A DNA stretch of 64,000 nt, taken from contig NW_025407862.1 of the NCBI RefSeq assembly GCF_003324165.1, positions 329,701 through 393,700 of the forward strand, in the 5' to 3' direction. Numbering within the stretch: position 1 is the stretch's first letter; every line of letters starts with the position of its first letter. Both the position numbers and the translations under genes were made by a program. Positions 11,717 through 21,599 of the stretch are shown here, piece by piece. The stretch comes from Naegleria lovaniensis. Taxonomy: Eukaryota; Heterolobosea; Eutetramitea; Acrasida; Naegleriidae. The notes under the pieces were generated by a model. That model saw nothing but the letters and a program-made list of their open reading frames with translations. It did not search any database and was not told where the DNA came from.

Positions 11717-12710
11717 TTTTCCCAATACTATCTTGTCAGCGATTAGTCACCTCAAACAATGAAGGCTCATTAAAACGAGAAATGAAAATACATGCATCAA
11801 TTTTGAACACTCCAATGTTTGGCGTGCTTGACGGAGAATGTAAACCGTCTGTGGGAAGCAAATAATAGCTTTTTCCAACAGTACTAATGGTCACTCTATT
11901 TAAGGTTGTTGAGTCAAAATATCACCAAAAAGTAGAATGGATGACATCATGTTTCATACCAACGAGGCCAGTACTTTACAACCAGAGATGATGATCACCA
12001 CAAACAACATCTCCTTACCCACTCCCCATTATTAGACATTTTCAACCATCTCCATATGACACACACTATTCCTCTTGGGTAACGAATGTGGTGTTTTATG
12101 AATTATATTGTTCAGAAACTCGAGAACCATTATCCAATTGCTGATTTACTCTCGACATTATCCTTTTTCTATTCCTCCTTGAGATATTTACAACTGCCAT
12201 GATGCTGAAGCAACTCTCAGCATTGTATTCAGCTGAAGCGTTGGTTCTAGTCACCACACCCAACTCTCTCAACGACACCTGCCAAAAAAAACCTCTCAAA
12301 CCCTTCCACATACTTTCATACTTGTAACGGGCTCTGTGACTTGTTAAGGTGCATCTTGTGCGCGATAAGAGAATCCAACAACAAGTAATTCACAATCATC
12401 ATCTACTGCTGGCAAAAATCAACAAGTTGTCACCAGAGCATTTGCTATTCCGCATCCATTCTATGTATGCAATTTGTGTATTTCTATTTGTAATTTTATT
12501 GAACGTTATCAACTTCTATTAGTTCTAAGTCCGATTCGATTGTAAACAAATTACTGGCCAATTTATCTATATTCTCACCTCTTGTTGTATTCATATCGGA
12601 AAGTACTGTCATCATCTCAACAAGAGCACCACCATTCCATCTGAGTGTTTATTTGAAACCAATTTTGAGCGTTACAAAGCTTACTGTCAGACATCATTTA
12701 AAATTAGAAC
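11717..12710. other. Long intergenic region
   Basis: About one kilobase between the serine biosynthesis gene and the CxxC/ubiquitin-like gene. It is probably 3' untranslated sequence followed by the promoter and leader of the next gene. The longest frame (12096-12311, minus, 71 codons) has no recognisable features. No RNA gene, repeat or mobile element was recognised. Confidence 0.45.
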
Positions 12711-14414
12711 ATGTTGACTCAATCCCTTTCCTTCTCCTCCGACCAATTCTCCTTAGCTTCGACCAGTGTTGTTACAGCGAGTACTAAATCATCACCAAAA
12801 ATGATATCGAACTCTGGTACTTCTGATACCATGGCCTCATTGCAACCTCCTTCTCATCCTCAGGAACCAGTTTGTACTTCCAACTCAATTGCAGATCATC
12901 ATTCAATGTCGACATCATCTGCCACTTCTCCCAATTCAGAAATTTTGTATGATCCCTTATCCGTGTATCATCCTCCTCAAGTACCCATTCACAATAAGGC
13001 ACCAAAAGGATCTCTTCAGTCGTTTCACTTATTATTGGGAGCACTTGATTATATCAACCAGGAACATGGAGGACAGGACTATCCTCGATTTAGCAACACA
13101 TTGTGGTCAAGTGGGGGCTCAGAAGAAGAAGAAGAACCTCTCAAACATACTGTGGAACAGTCATCAGTATCGTCATCGTCTCATAAATTGAGAACCAGCC
13201 TCCCCACTCGATCCCATACTAAAAGAGAGAATCATCAAGAGATGATGCATCAACATGAAGAGGAACACTTTGAAGAAAACGTCAAAGCACCAAAATCAAG
13301 CTCTTCTACTCGTAAATCCTCATCGAAACACTCAAGATCCAACTCTCCAACCTCAACAACAATGAAAAACCGAGGTAGTTCCCCTCCTCCTCAACAACAT
13401 GTCAACAGTGAAGGTTTGCAAATTTGTGCTTGTTGCAAAAGAGACTCCAATTCCGTGAGTTTCCTCAAGAATTATTCCATTCATCAAGGAAACATTCATA
13501 ACTATCGAAATTGCTTCCCTGAGTATGATGTAGTACCAGGAATCTCATGCATGACTTGTTATCATAAACAATGGCGCTACACCAAAGGTTTGTATGACCC
13601 TAACAAGGCTAGATCGACAGGAGTCAATAAGAGAGAAGGCATCCAACGAAGTACTACAAGCAAAGCCAATACTCCAAACAGCGTTAATAGCACACCCACT
13701 TCACAAGATCCAACCCAACTCACAAGTATCAATGATGATAGTACTAGCTCTTCATCGAAAAGGAAAAAGTCTTCTTCTTCCAATTCCTCATCGTCGTCCT
13801 CATCATCATCCAGCACTGATCAAAGTAAGAGAAAGAAAGCAGATCATGAATTCGAAGAAGAGGATAACGCCAGTACTGCCACTACGGAAGGAATGAAAGA
13901 AGAAACAAAGAAGCCTCGCAAACTTTCAAAGAGAAGATACACCCCAGCAGAGCCTTCATCCAATATCAATTCAGAAGTATTAGTGACAGCAACTCCAATG
14001 AGTTCTTTCTCGAATGAAATGGTCGACCACTCGGACACGCAAGAAGTTGCATCCTCCTTCGTTCATCCTTCAACCTCTACTTCTATTGAGGGGCCTGCCA
14101 CAGAGCTTCGCAGTCATCAGCATCATCAACATGCCATGCGATTGATCGTGAAATTTCTATGTCCCACCTCGAACAACACGGTGGAAGAAGTCTACAATTG
14201 CACCATGTACTGTGATTTTGTACCAACCACGTTAGCATCGATCAAGTCCTTGGTAATGGGTAAATTGAGAACCCAAACCACTGGATTTACAAGTTGTGAT
14301 ACCATTTTGTGGTCGTCGTCGGAACAAAGCTTGAATCGAGTGGTATTGACTGATGAAGAGATGATGCGTAAATCTCTTTGCAATGACGATATCTTGTATG
14401 TGTATGTGAGGTAG
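12711..14414 (+). CDS. Protein with a CxxC-x37-CxxC zinc-binding-type module and a C-terminal ubiquitin-like region
   Basis: One uninterrupted 567-residue frame. Most of the chain is low-complexity: Ser/Thr/Pro-rich at the N-terminus, basic KRKK segments and a long polyserine run near residues 355-375. Two islands look folded. Residues 239-283 carry four cysteines in two CxxC knuckles separated by 37 residues (CACC and CMTC), followed by YHKQWRY; this resembles a zinc ribbon or a GATA-like finger with an unusually long loop. The last 95 residues begin MRLIVKFLCP and end DDILYVYVR, with the alternating pattern and terminal strand of a beta-grasp (ubiquitin-like or PB1-like) domain. The basic stretches suggest nuclear location. 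I do not recognise the family; a chromatin or transcription role is only a guess. Confidence 0.8.
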   Translation: MLTQSLSFSSDQFSLASTSVVTASTKSSPKMISNSGTSDTMASLQPPSHPQEPVCTSNSIADHHSMSTSSATSPNSEILYDPLSVYHPPQVPIHNKAPKGSLQSFHLLLGALDYINQEHGGQDYPRFSNTLWSSGGSEEEEEPLKHTVEQSSVSSSSHKLRTSLPTRSHTKRENHQEMMHQHEEEHFEENVKAPKSSSSTRKSSSKHSRSNSPTSTTMKNRGSSPPPQQHVNSEGLQICACCKRDSNSVSFLKNYSIHQGNIHNYRNCFPEYDVVPGISCMTCYHKQWRYTKGLYDPNKARSTGVNKREGIQRSTTSKANTPNSVNSTPTSQDPTQLTSINDDSTSSSSKRKKSSSSNSSSSSSSSSSTDQSKRKKADHEFEEEDNASTATTEGMKEETKKPRKLSKRRYTPAEPSSNINSEVLVTATPMSSFSNEMVDHSDTQEVASSFVHPSTSTSIEGPATELRSHQHHQHAMRLIVKFLCPTSNNTVEEVYNCTMYCDFVPTTLASIKSLVMGKLRTQTTGFTSCDTILWSSSEQSLNRVVLTDEEMMRKSLCNDDILYVYVR

Positions 14415-14543
14415 TGGAGTGAATAAAACAATTTTGTTAAGATCATGAGTCTCATCACATTGAGCCTCAAAGCTGCACTCCCCATCCCTTACAATCTCAA
14501 ACCGACCAAACGCCATTCCTCCTTAAAAAAAAAACTTCAGCAA

Positions 14544-16417
14544 ATGTCTTCGGTAGGTTCAAGCTCTCCTATGGTCAACCAGGATACAAGCCTTTATCTT
14601 ATTATATTGAATGTCGTACATAGACTGCGCAACAATCAAGAACTCAATCTGTTACCTATGAGGAATCTCTCACCTTGATGAGGAATTTAATGCGAACAGC
14701 CATCTCCTCCGTTTGCTATTTGAGAAATATATTCCCCGAGGATTGCTTTCAAGATAAAAGCCTTAGTGGTATCAATATCAAGTCTCTTCAGCCGGCCAAT
14801 GATGAGGCTCGAACTTTGATTGATTGGCTTGAGAAGGGAGTATTTGAAGCACTCAAGAAAAAGTATTTGAGAGTCATTATATTTGGTGTTTGTTCTGATC
14901 CCTCTAACGAGATGGAAAGTATGATTGAAAGTTATGAGTGTAAGTATTCCGAAACATTTCTTAAACATGTGTATGACACGAAAGCAGTCAAGATCACGTA
15001 TCCAGACAGAGAGGGAGCTCAGGTCAATGTTTCAAGAGTAGAAAACAACCAGACCAATAAGAAAGTGGGAATTAAGTGTGGTCAAACAAAGCAAGAAATT
15101 ACTCAATCAATGATCATGATGCTGAGGACTCTTATTACTCTTGCTCAGACGCTTCAACCAATTCCTGAAACAAGATACATCACCATGAAGCTGTTATATT
15201 ATGAGGACATCACTCCTGCTGATTATGAACCAGCCTTTTTCAGAGCTTTGCGAGAGGAAGAATCAAAACAATTCAACAAGGACTTTGTAAAGCTTAAAAT
15301 TGGTCAGGTTGAAACCCAATATCACAGTTTGAATATTAGAGTAAGGACCATGTCAGAAAATTTTGAATGTGACGCTGAAGGCAAAAACGAAACAACAAGC
15401 AATGAAGAATCACATAACGTTGCATCCTTCCCTCTTGAGAAGAACCATGACTCAACACCTACTGCCTCTCAATGGACCGTTCGTGTTCAGGAACAGAAAA
15501 AAGCGGACCAGGTGATGTCGGTATCAAAAAGCGAACAAGCTCGTGATGACAATGAAAGCGATGCCACTCAACTTTCACAGGAGGAATTGGCTTCCAACAA
15601 CGCTGATGAAGAAATGAAAAAGTTAAGTAAGGAAATAGAGAGAGTTGGCCTCTTTTCTTTCACCACAAAGGATGTGAAAACTATGTTTTCAAAGATATCT
15701 GCCTTAAGGAATGAAGATATTATTGCTTTTATTGAAAAGAAACGAAAAGATGCTGTCAAAGAAATGGAAGATCAGGAGAGGTCTTATGTGAAAGCACTTG
15801 CCTTTGTTCTGTCAGAAGAATACATCACTGTCAGTGCTTTATCATCTGAGGTTGGAATTAGCACTTACCTAGCCACAAAGTTGTTAACAAGAATGGAAAA
15901 GGAGAACTATGTAAAGGCAGCAAGCAACAAGAGAAAAGGTAAGAAAGTTATTCCTCATGAAGGAAAGCTAAAGGAGGTAATGGAAATGTTGAGCTACATT
16001 AACAACGAAATCAAAGATTCAACGAAAGAAGCGACCCATTCCAACACAAAGAACAAGTTACCAGCTCAAAAAGAACCAAACTCTGATAGCGAGCAAGAGG
16101 AAGAAGATTTAACAGCAAAGAACGGCAAGAAGAAGAGCATCACTCCCTTAGATAGGATGTCCAAAAAACAAGAAGAAGTAAGGAAGAACTCAGAAGATCT
16201 TCCAAAAACAACTGGAGTGAAAAGAAAGACCATTTCTCAGTTTGAAGTGAGCTATAGTCAAGACGGTCTTTGCCAACATCCACAAGCTTCTTTCAATATG
16301 GAAGAATATAGTCAGAGAGCTCTTCCCAACCACAACAAAGTTAGTACCGTTGTTGAACCAATTCAACAAAAGAAGAGAAAATTTTACAGAGATCCCAAAA
16401 AGCTTTCCTCCATGTGA
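14544..16417 (+). CDS. HOP1: HORMA-domain meiotic axis protein (Hop1/HORMAD-like) with winged-helix domain
   Basis: A 9-base first exon (14544-14552, coding MSS) joins exon 14624-16417 across a 71-base phase-0 intron, giving 600 residues. The N-terminal HORMA domain (about 15-235) is highly typical: SLTLMRNLMRTAISSVCYLR, NIFPEDCF, LIDWLEKGVFEALKKKYLR, and an ESYECKYSE-type strand. HORMAD/Hop1 proteins coat meiotic chromosome axes and promote double-strand breaks and homologue pairing. Around residues 388-440 a winged helix-turn-helix is visible (ITVSALSSEVGISTYLATKL..YVKAASNKRKGKKV), as in the chromatin-binding region of some Hop1 orthologues. The end is basic (QQKKRKFYRDPKKLSSM), a plausible closure motif. 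The tiny first exon is inferred from frame and splice sites and could be longer. Confidence 0.88.
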
Positions 16418-16929
16418 TCAGAAGGTTTCACAATCCTTGATTGATTGGTACAGTCACAAACTGCGAGACTTTTTTTCCAAAATAGTAAAATATCTTCCTT
16501 CTTCTTGTTTCTATCTCTTCTCTTCAGTCAGGTCACACCAAGAGTGAAACATTGCCTTTCCTCCCGTATCATCTCTCTTTCAAGTCCAATACTTGCCCAA
16601 CAACAATTCAAGGTTCCTCAAACTCCTTGCCGCCAAAGACACAACAGGCTTGCTTCAAAAATATTGTCGTGTTGAAAAAAATATTTTCAAATCCTCTTCT
16701 CTGCCTTTCCTCTCACCTGCTCTTCTTTTTGAAGAACGCACAAACAGCAACCGTTGATATCGCTGAGTCATTTTGTTGTGGTTGAGCGCACCAACTGAAG
16801 GACCCATATCATTGAGAGTTTTGTTCCTGTAAACAACAACAGCAACATTGTAGAGTAAAACTACAAGTTTAGAGCAGCCAATTGATTATAATTGATTCGG
16901 TGATTGAATTTTAAAAATCATAGAGCGAG
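16418..16929. promoter_or_regulatory. Intergenic region and probable 5' leader of the 4E-BP gene
   Basis: These 512 bases contain a strong pyrimidine tract ending in CTTCAG near 16505-16529, followed by another CT-rich stretch at 16550-16580 and near 16690-16740. The tract plus CAG looks like a 3' splice site, so an untranslated first exon for the 4E-BP is possible. Short frames here are frame shadows of the pyrimidine-rich sequence and have no domain. Confidence 0.35.
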
Positions 16930-17280
16930 ATGAGTACTAGCAGCAATAACGCTAAACTAATGCCTGGTTTTCCAACAAAATCGGCAACCATCAACATTGA
17001 TAACAAGAACGTGTTAATCAGTGATCTGTCCGAGACTCCAGGTGGTACAATCTATGGAACAACTCCAGGTGGTACTCGTCGTGTTTATACCAGAAATGCT
17101 TTGTTGTTTTACCGCAACTCACCAATGGCAAAAAGTCCACCAGTGAATTTGCCAAACATTCCTGGCATTACCTCTGAAGAGGACCAATCTGAGATGTACA
17201 CGAAAAAGAAGAAGGAAGAGGATGAAGAGGAAGAGGAAATTGTTCCAAGTGATGACGAAGAACAATTCCAAATGGATTAG
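16930..17280 (+). CDS. EIF4EBP: eIF4E-binding protein (4E-BP) homologue
   Basis: A 116-residue single-exon protein that reads as a complete 4E-BP. It has the duplicated priming phosphosite TPGGT at 36-40 and 45-49. The eIF4E-binding motif Y-x4-L-phi is Y53TRNALL59. RNSPMAKSPP (62-71) covers the late proline-directed sites, and NLPNIPGITS follows. An acidic tail ends in FQMD (113-116), matching the TOS motif (FEMDI) that recruits TORC1/Raptor. In animals the hypophosphorylated form blocks eIF4G binding to eIF4E, and TORC1 phosphorylation releases it. The same TOR-controlled brake on cap-dependent translation is inferred here. The terminal Ile of the usual TOS motif is missing, because the protein stops at Asp. 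A possible AATAAA polyadenylation signal lies at 17540-17545. Confidence 0.93.
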   Translation: MSTSSNNAKLMPGFPTKSATINIDNKNVLISDLSETPGGTIYGTTPGGTRRVYTRNALLFYRNSPMAKSPPVNLPNIPGITSEEDQSEMYTKKKKEEDEEEEEIVPSDDEEQFQMD

Positions 17281-17716
17281 CTCTAATTCTCTACCTAACA
17301 CCTTCTTTACAATTTTCTGTACTTCCCAAGTCATCACCACAACAACGTTTGGATTTACCCTTTTCATCATCATTAGATGCGGTTGGTTCTCTAACAAGTT
17401 TGGAGTTTTTGAGTTTTGCAACTGAACTGTTTGTGGAAATTGGATTAACTGTTTTCTCCCTTTAATGTTAGTAGTTTAGCGTTGTTGATGACACTCACTA
17501 TTTATTCCTTCCCTATCTCACACACTGCATGAAATTGTAAATAAAGAACATGTTGATGATGAAATTGTGTGGATATTGAGAGTATCGATTGATATAAAAA
17601 AGAATGGTTGTGGATTGAACTTGTTATTGTTTTGAATTTCGTGGATGTGTCCAAACAGTGGTTCATCAGAAAATCAACTCCTCTCTCCGAAATGGTTTCG
17701 AAGCCAAATACATCAT
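17281..17716. other. 3' intergenic region between convergent genes
   Basis: This 436-base region separates the 4E-BP stop from the stop of the convergent LRR gene. It contains an AATAAA at 17540-17545, which fits 3' processing of the 4E-BP transcript. No coding sequence is supported. Confidence 0.4.
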
Positions 17717-18562
17717 TTACACAAAAACTTCTCGCACCGAATGAGAACCAGACATTGCCAGTGCCATCAATTCCATCAAAGCATCAACACCACTGCTGGA
17801 TTTCACTCGGTTCGATCGTACACTCAAAGTCACCAGTGAGTCATTATTCTTGACCATTTCTATCAGAGCCCGTATTCCTTCTTCTCCAATTCTGTTTCCT
17901 GTCAAATCCAAATGTTTCAGAGTGGTATTTACATGTTGCTGAGAGTGATTATTTTCTGTTGATGCTGGTGGTTGGTGAGGTAATAGCATGGCTGTTTCTG
18001 ATTTGTTTTTCACGTTATGAAATACTTTCACAAGCTCACTCAAACCTTCGACTCCCATATCATTAAGAGACAAATTTAAGTATTGAATTGTTGAATTTTG
18101 GGCCAAAATTTCAGCAAGTAAACTGCAACATGAAGCATTTCCAAGTCGGTTTCCAGTCAAGTCTAAATACATAACATGACACTTAAACATGGGATTATTA
18201 TTTACATTTAAGACTGGATTCAATACCATACTATTTTCATACATGTAAATTAAATCATCACAATCAATTAATTTAAACGTTAATTTTACAAATGTTGCAT
18301 TCCTTTCTAATTCTCTATTAAACATTTTCAAGATAGTTTCCGATCGTTTTTGTTTTGATTTTTCATCTTGATGATCAATCAAAGAATTTGTGGATGATGT
18401 TGGAGTTTTGAGAGGAGTGTATGAAGAACTACCACCGTGATGATCTCTTCTCGGAGTGATAATTCTTGGTGATCGTCCTGGGGTGGACGGTGATGATGAA
18501 GAAGGTACGCCATGTTCTGAAGTTGGTGTTTCGGAATGGGTAGAGTTTGTTGAAATATTCAT
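17717..18562 (-). CDS. Leucine-rich repeat protein (RI/NLR-type repeats)
   Basis: I start this at the ATG at 18562, which follows a run of A; an in-frame upstream ATG at 18610 would add 16 residues. The 281-residue product has a Ser/Thr/Pro-rich N-terminal third, then an Arg/Lys-rich helix. At least three ribonuclease-inhibitor-type leucine-rich repeats follow: LDLTGNRLGNASCCSLLAEI, LNLSLNDMGVEGLSELVKV and LDLTGNRIGEEGIRALIEM, with a further LSVRSNRV unit. Such repeats form a curved solenoid for protein binding and are not diagnostic of one process. No membrane segment or signal peptide is seen. It diverges from the YbeY gene with about 130 bases between chosen starts. Confidence 0.75.
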   Translation of the reverse strand: MNISTNSTHSETPTSEHGVPSSSSPSTPGRSPRIITPRRDHHGGSSSYTPLKTPTSSTNSLIDHQDEKSKQKRSETILKMFNRELERNATFVKLTFKLIDCDDLIYMYENSMVLNPVLNVNNNPMFKCHVMYLDLTGNRLGNASCCSLLAEILAQNSTIQYLNLSLNDMGVEGLSELVKVFHNVKNKSETAMLLPHQPPASTENNHSQQHVNTTLKHLDLTGNRIGEEGIRALIEMVKNNDSLVTLSVRSNRVKSSSGVDALMELMALAMSGSHSVREVFV

Positions 18563-18694
18563 TTTTTTTTCATGGCTTTCTATTAATTGAGAGATCAAAG
18601 GATGAAACAATTTAGTGAGTATGCGTTTGACATTGCGTTGTTTTTATCATCGAATCTTTTGGTCCAACACTGCAACGAAAGGAATTACAAAAAA

Positions 18695-19453
18695 ATGTCT
18701 GCAAAAAAGTCGCGTCAGCTGGTCAAACTGTTCCAAGAGTTGGGAACTTCTATTGACCAAGCTCTCGGGAAACAATCTTCAAAATCATCAAAGAAATCTT
18801 TAACATCCAACGAACATAAAAAACCAAAACCACTCACACGAGAACAATTAATTGATAAAATTCAAGTTTCCGATAAATTAAAACATTGCATCTTCCATCC
18901 GAGAAAAATTCAAGAATTTACCTATGATATCTTACAACATACATCTTATCCAGATTATTCGCTAAATATTGTGTTTTGTGGAAATAAGTTTATTACAAAA
19001 TTGAATGAAAAAGATAGGAGAAAAAAGGGACCCACCGACATTCTTTCATATCCTACCTATTCACCGAATCTAGAACACAATTTCCCATTAATGGACACTG
19101 ATGGAAATGGTCCAATTTCAAAAGAGCTAGCTGCAGTTTTGGCAAATGAACACAAATTAATTTTGGAGCAAGAAAAGTATTTGGGAGAAATCATCATCTC
19201 GCAACCCTATGTTGTGAATCATTGCAAAGAAAAGAATATTTCATTGAATCATCATATGGCACTGCTTCTCACACATGGAGTTTTACATTTGATGGGATAC
19301 GATCATGAGGCGAAAAAAGATTATATTGTCATGAAGGCAAAAGAAGATGAAATTTTAGCTGCCTTACAAAAAGAACGATCCCCAGAAGAATGGGCCAATC
19401 TCAATCTTTTAAAGGATGACGTTGTGAAAGAAGACACCTGGTTGCTTAATTAA
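18695..19453 (+). CDS. YBEY: YbeY-type endoribonuclease, probably mitochondrial
   Basis: The chosen ATG at 18695 follows AAAAAAA and gives 252 residues; an in-frame ATG at 18602 would add 31. The zinc site HGVLHLMGYDHE matches the UPF0054/YbeY consensus H-x3-H-x5-H. Upstream, LNEKDRRKKGPTDILSYP corresponds to the conserved YbeY segment ending PTDVLSFP. YbeY is a metal-dependent RNase involved in maturation of the small ribosomal subunit rRNA; eukaryotic copies act in mitochondria or plastids. The basic N-terminus (MSAKKSRQLVKLF) could be a targeting sequence. An insertion of about 30 residues after the PTDILSYP motif (PLMDTDGNGPISKEL) is longer than in bacterial YbeY. Confidence 0.88.
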   Translation: MSAKKSRQLVKLFQELGTSIDQALGKQSSKSSKKSLTSNEHKKPKPLTREQLIDKIQVSDKLKHCIFHPRKIQEFTYDILQHTSYPDYSLNIVFCGNKFITKLNEKDRRKKGPTDILSYPTYSPNLEHNFPLMDTDGNGPISKELAAVLANEHKLILEQEKYLGEIIISQPYVVNHCKEKNISLNHHMALLLTHGVLHLMGYDHEAKKDYIVMKAKEDEILAALQKERSPEEWANLNLLKDDVVKEDTWLLN

Positions 19454-19957
19454 AAACAATCTGCTAGAGTAATATTAAAAAGCACTGATGATGGTTATAA
19501 AATGAAGTCCAGTTGTTGTGCTTGTTTACGATCTGTTGTTTCTGTTCAACAAGCTCAAGAGGCAAATTTGTAATCAGCTTTTGTACACACCAGGAGTTGT
19601 TTATCGACATTTGTGATTCAGTCCGCCTGTCGCTCAAAGTTTATCATCATTGAGAACGAACGCTTCTCAAAATACATTCATAAATGCCCAGTTGTTCATT
19701 CGTGCCAAGGAGTTATGGTTTGAGCAATTTCTCTAATTAAAATATTTTGCCTTCACCTTTGCATCAGACAAGACCGAAACTTTACATTTGAAAATGTTGT
19801 TTAATTTCATGATAAATCAAATACATTTCGTCATCATTTGAGAAGCAATGGATCAATACGAAAGATCCTTCGTCGTTACATGTTTTCGTCATAACATGAA
19901 CCCGAGCAAGCGTCCTGCTTGTTTTTGTCCTTACACAAATTGGTTTTCACAAATTTC
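19454..19957. other. Intergenic region
   Basis: This 504-base stretch between YbeY and the zinc-finger gene, both on the plus strand, holds no supported gene. Several AT-rich segments lie near 19740-19830 and probably include the promoter of the downstream gene. Confidence 0.4.
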
Positions 19958-21538
19958 ATGAATTTTTCCAATTCGTTTGGAACGCAAAAAAACTTTGAAA
20001 TGATTTCTTCGGGATCTTTGTTCGAAGCAACAACAGCTTGCTCCAAAACTGAAAACCGTCATGATGGAGAAGAGGATGATTTTTTGAAGGAGCTGAATGA
20101 AGTCTTGTTGATGAACACTGGCCAACTTGAGAATATGGAAAATGATGAGAATAACGATATTATAACGCTTTCGGAAATGAAAAACATGTCATTGCCATCA
20201 TCATCCCTTGCAATGATTGAAGAGCTGGAATCCTATTCGAATAGTAATACTAAGAATACCAATATTAATCATCACGACGATATGCATTCCGAGCCAAATC
20301 ATTCTCATCTCAACACCAACAATAACACACCACAAAGAAAGTCGCACCGTAATTCGTTTGAATGTGTGCTTTGTAGTAGCACTTTTCATAAAAAGTCTCA
20401 ACTAAGAGCTCACATTCTTGAAAAACACTCGGCTGTGCTTGAACAAGAGAATCATGATGAGGAAAAAGGAGAAGGTATTTCAGTGGAAAATCTTCGGGAA
20501 TTTAATCCTGATGATCATCAACAGCATCATCATTATCACTTGATGGAAGAGGAAGGATTTACTATTGATTCACCTTTTTTAGAATTATCGGATTTGGATG
20601 AATTTAATTCTGTATTTTCCGATTTTCAGAGCGAGGAATTAAAGAAAGAAAATAATATTAATAATATTAATGGCATTACAGAACAACTCGAAGATTCATC
20701 TCTGGCACAAACTTTGAGCTCAGAAGAACCAGTGGTCATTTCACTCTACAAATGCACACATTCATCGTGCGGCAAGGAATTTACATCTAAGGGAAAACTT
20801 GACAAACATTTAAAGAAACATGAAGAAAAGAGACATTTGTGTGGATTTCCATCGTGCGGAAAAACATTTTCATTCAGACACGAATTATTGGAACATATCA
20901 AGACGAAACATTCTCCAAAACAAAGCGTATGCACCATCTGCAATAAGGAATTTAAAGATTTACAGGCATTACAGGCACATTTGAGAACCATTCACAAGAA
21001 TGAGAAAAAAGTGTTTCGATGCCACTTTGAAGACTGTAACAAGTGTTATACCAACAAGAGAAATTTAGACGATCATATCAAGACAACACATTTGAAAACA
21101 AAACAATTTAAATGTGATATTTGTCAACGAGTGTTAAAACACAAAGCTAGCTTAAGAAGACATTACAAGAATGTACACAATCAGGTATATGTGGATCCAG
21201 TATCTACTCCACTCACTTCTGAAGGAGAAGTCTCAGATTCCATCTTTACTGAGGTCATTACACAATCAACGAATGCAAATGAAAATGAATTTTCCATTCC
21301 TCACAGCACCAAAGAAACAAGCAAAAAGAAGAGAAAGAAGAAGATTACCAAAGATGATTGCCAACAAAAATCATCGTTCTCTGCTAGTAGTACCAGTAGT
21401 AGCGCAACCACAAGCTCCTTTGAAAGCAGCGAAGAATTCTTTCAGGATGACGAAGAGGATGAATCCTGCTCAAGAAAAAAGATTAAGGTTGGAAATGTGT
21501 TTTTGGACAGAATTATTGGAACTGATGCAAACGTTTAA
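19958..21538 (+). CDS. C2H2 zinc-finger protein, TFIIIA-like finger array
   Basis: From the first ATG at 19958 the product is 526 residues. An acidic, Asn-rich N-terminal part contains one isolated C2H2 finger (CVLCSSTFHKKSQL..H). A run of five fingers follows a stretch of about 110 acidic residues: CTHSSCGKEFTSKGKLDKHLKKH, then CGFPSCGKTFSFRHELLEHI, CTICNKEFKDLQALQAHL, CHFEDCNKCYTNKRNLDDHI and CDICQRVLKHKASLRRHY. The alternation of C-x4-C and C-x2-C fingers with short linkers resembles TFIIIA, the 5S rRNA gene factor, and related GLI/ZIC-type arrays. The C-terminus is Ser-rich with a KKKRKKK nuclear localisation-like stretch. A sequence-specific nucleic-acid-binding role is firm; TFIIIA identity is tentative. 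Confidence 0.82.
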   Translation: MNFSNSFGTQKNFEMISSGSLFEATTACSKTENRHDGEEDDFLKELNEVLLMNTGQLENMENDENNDIITLSEMKNMSLPSSSLAMIEELESYSNSNTKNTNINHHDDMHSEPNHSHLNTNNNTPQRKSHRNSFECVLCSSTFHKKSQLRAHILEKHSAVLEQENHDEEKGEGISVENLREFNPDDHQQHHHYHLMEEEGFTIDSPFLELSDLDEFNSVFSDFQSEELKKENNINNINGITEQLEDSSLAQTLSSEEPVVISLYKCTHSSCGKEFTSKGKLDKHLKKHEEKRHLCGFPSCGKTFSFRHELLEHIKTKHSPKQSVCTICNKEFKDLQALQAHLRTIHKNEKKVFRCHFEDCNKCYTNKRNLDDHIKTTHLKTKQFKCDICQRVLKHKASLRRHYKNVHNQVYVDPVSTPLTSEGEVSDSIFTEVITQSTNANENEFSIPHSTKETSKKKRKKKITKDDCQQKSSFSASSTSSSATTSSFESSEEFFQDDEEDESCSRKKIKVGNVFLDRIIGTDANV

Positions 21539-21599
21539 GAAAGAGCAATCGCTAAACCCATTAACACTTTTGTCCACTCCTTTTAGGCTCTTTATTGAG

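Noticed and set aside
12096-12311. 71-codon minus-strand frame in a long intergenic region
   Set aside because: No recognisable sequence features and no nearby splice partners.
16350-16785. Three overlapping plus-strand frames after the HORMAD gene
   Set aside because: They are frames through pyrimidine-rich leader sequence, with no start context or domain.
17608-17853. Plus-strand frames antisense to the LRR gene
   Set aside because: They are shadows of the leucine-rich repeat coding sequence.
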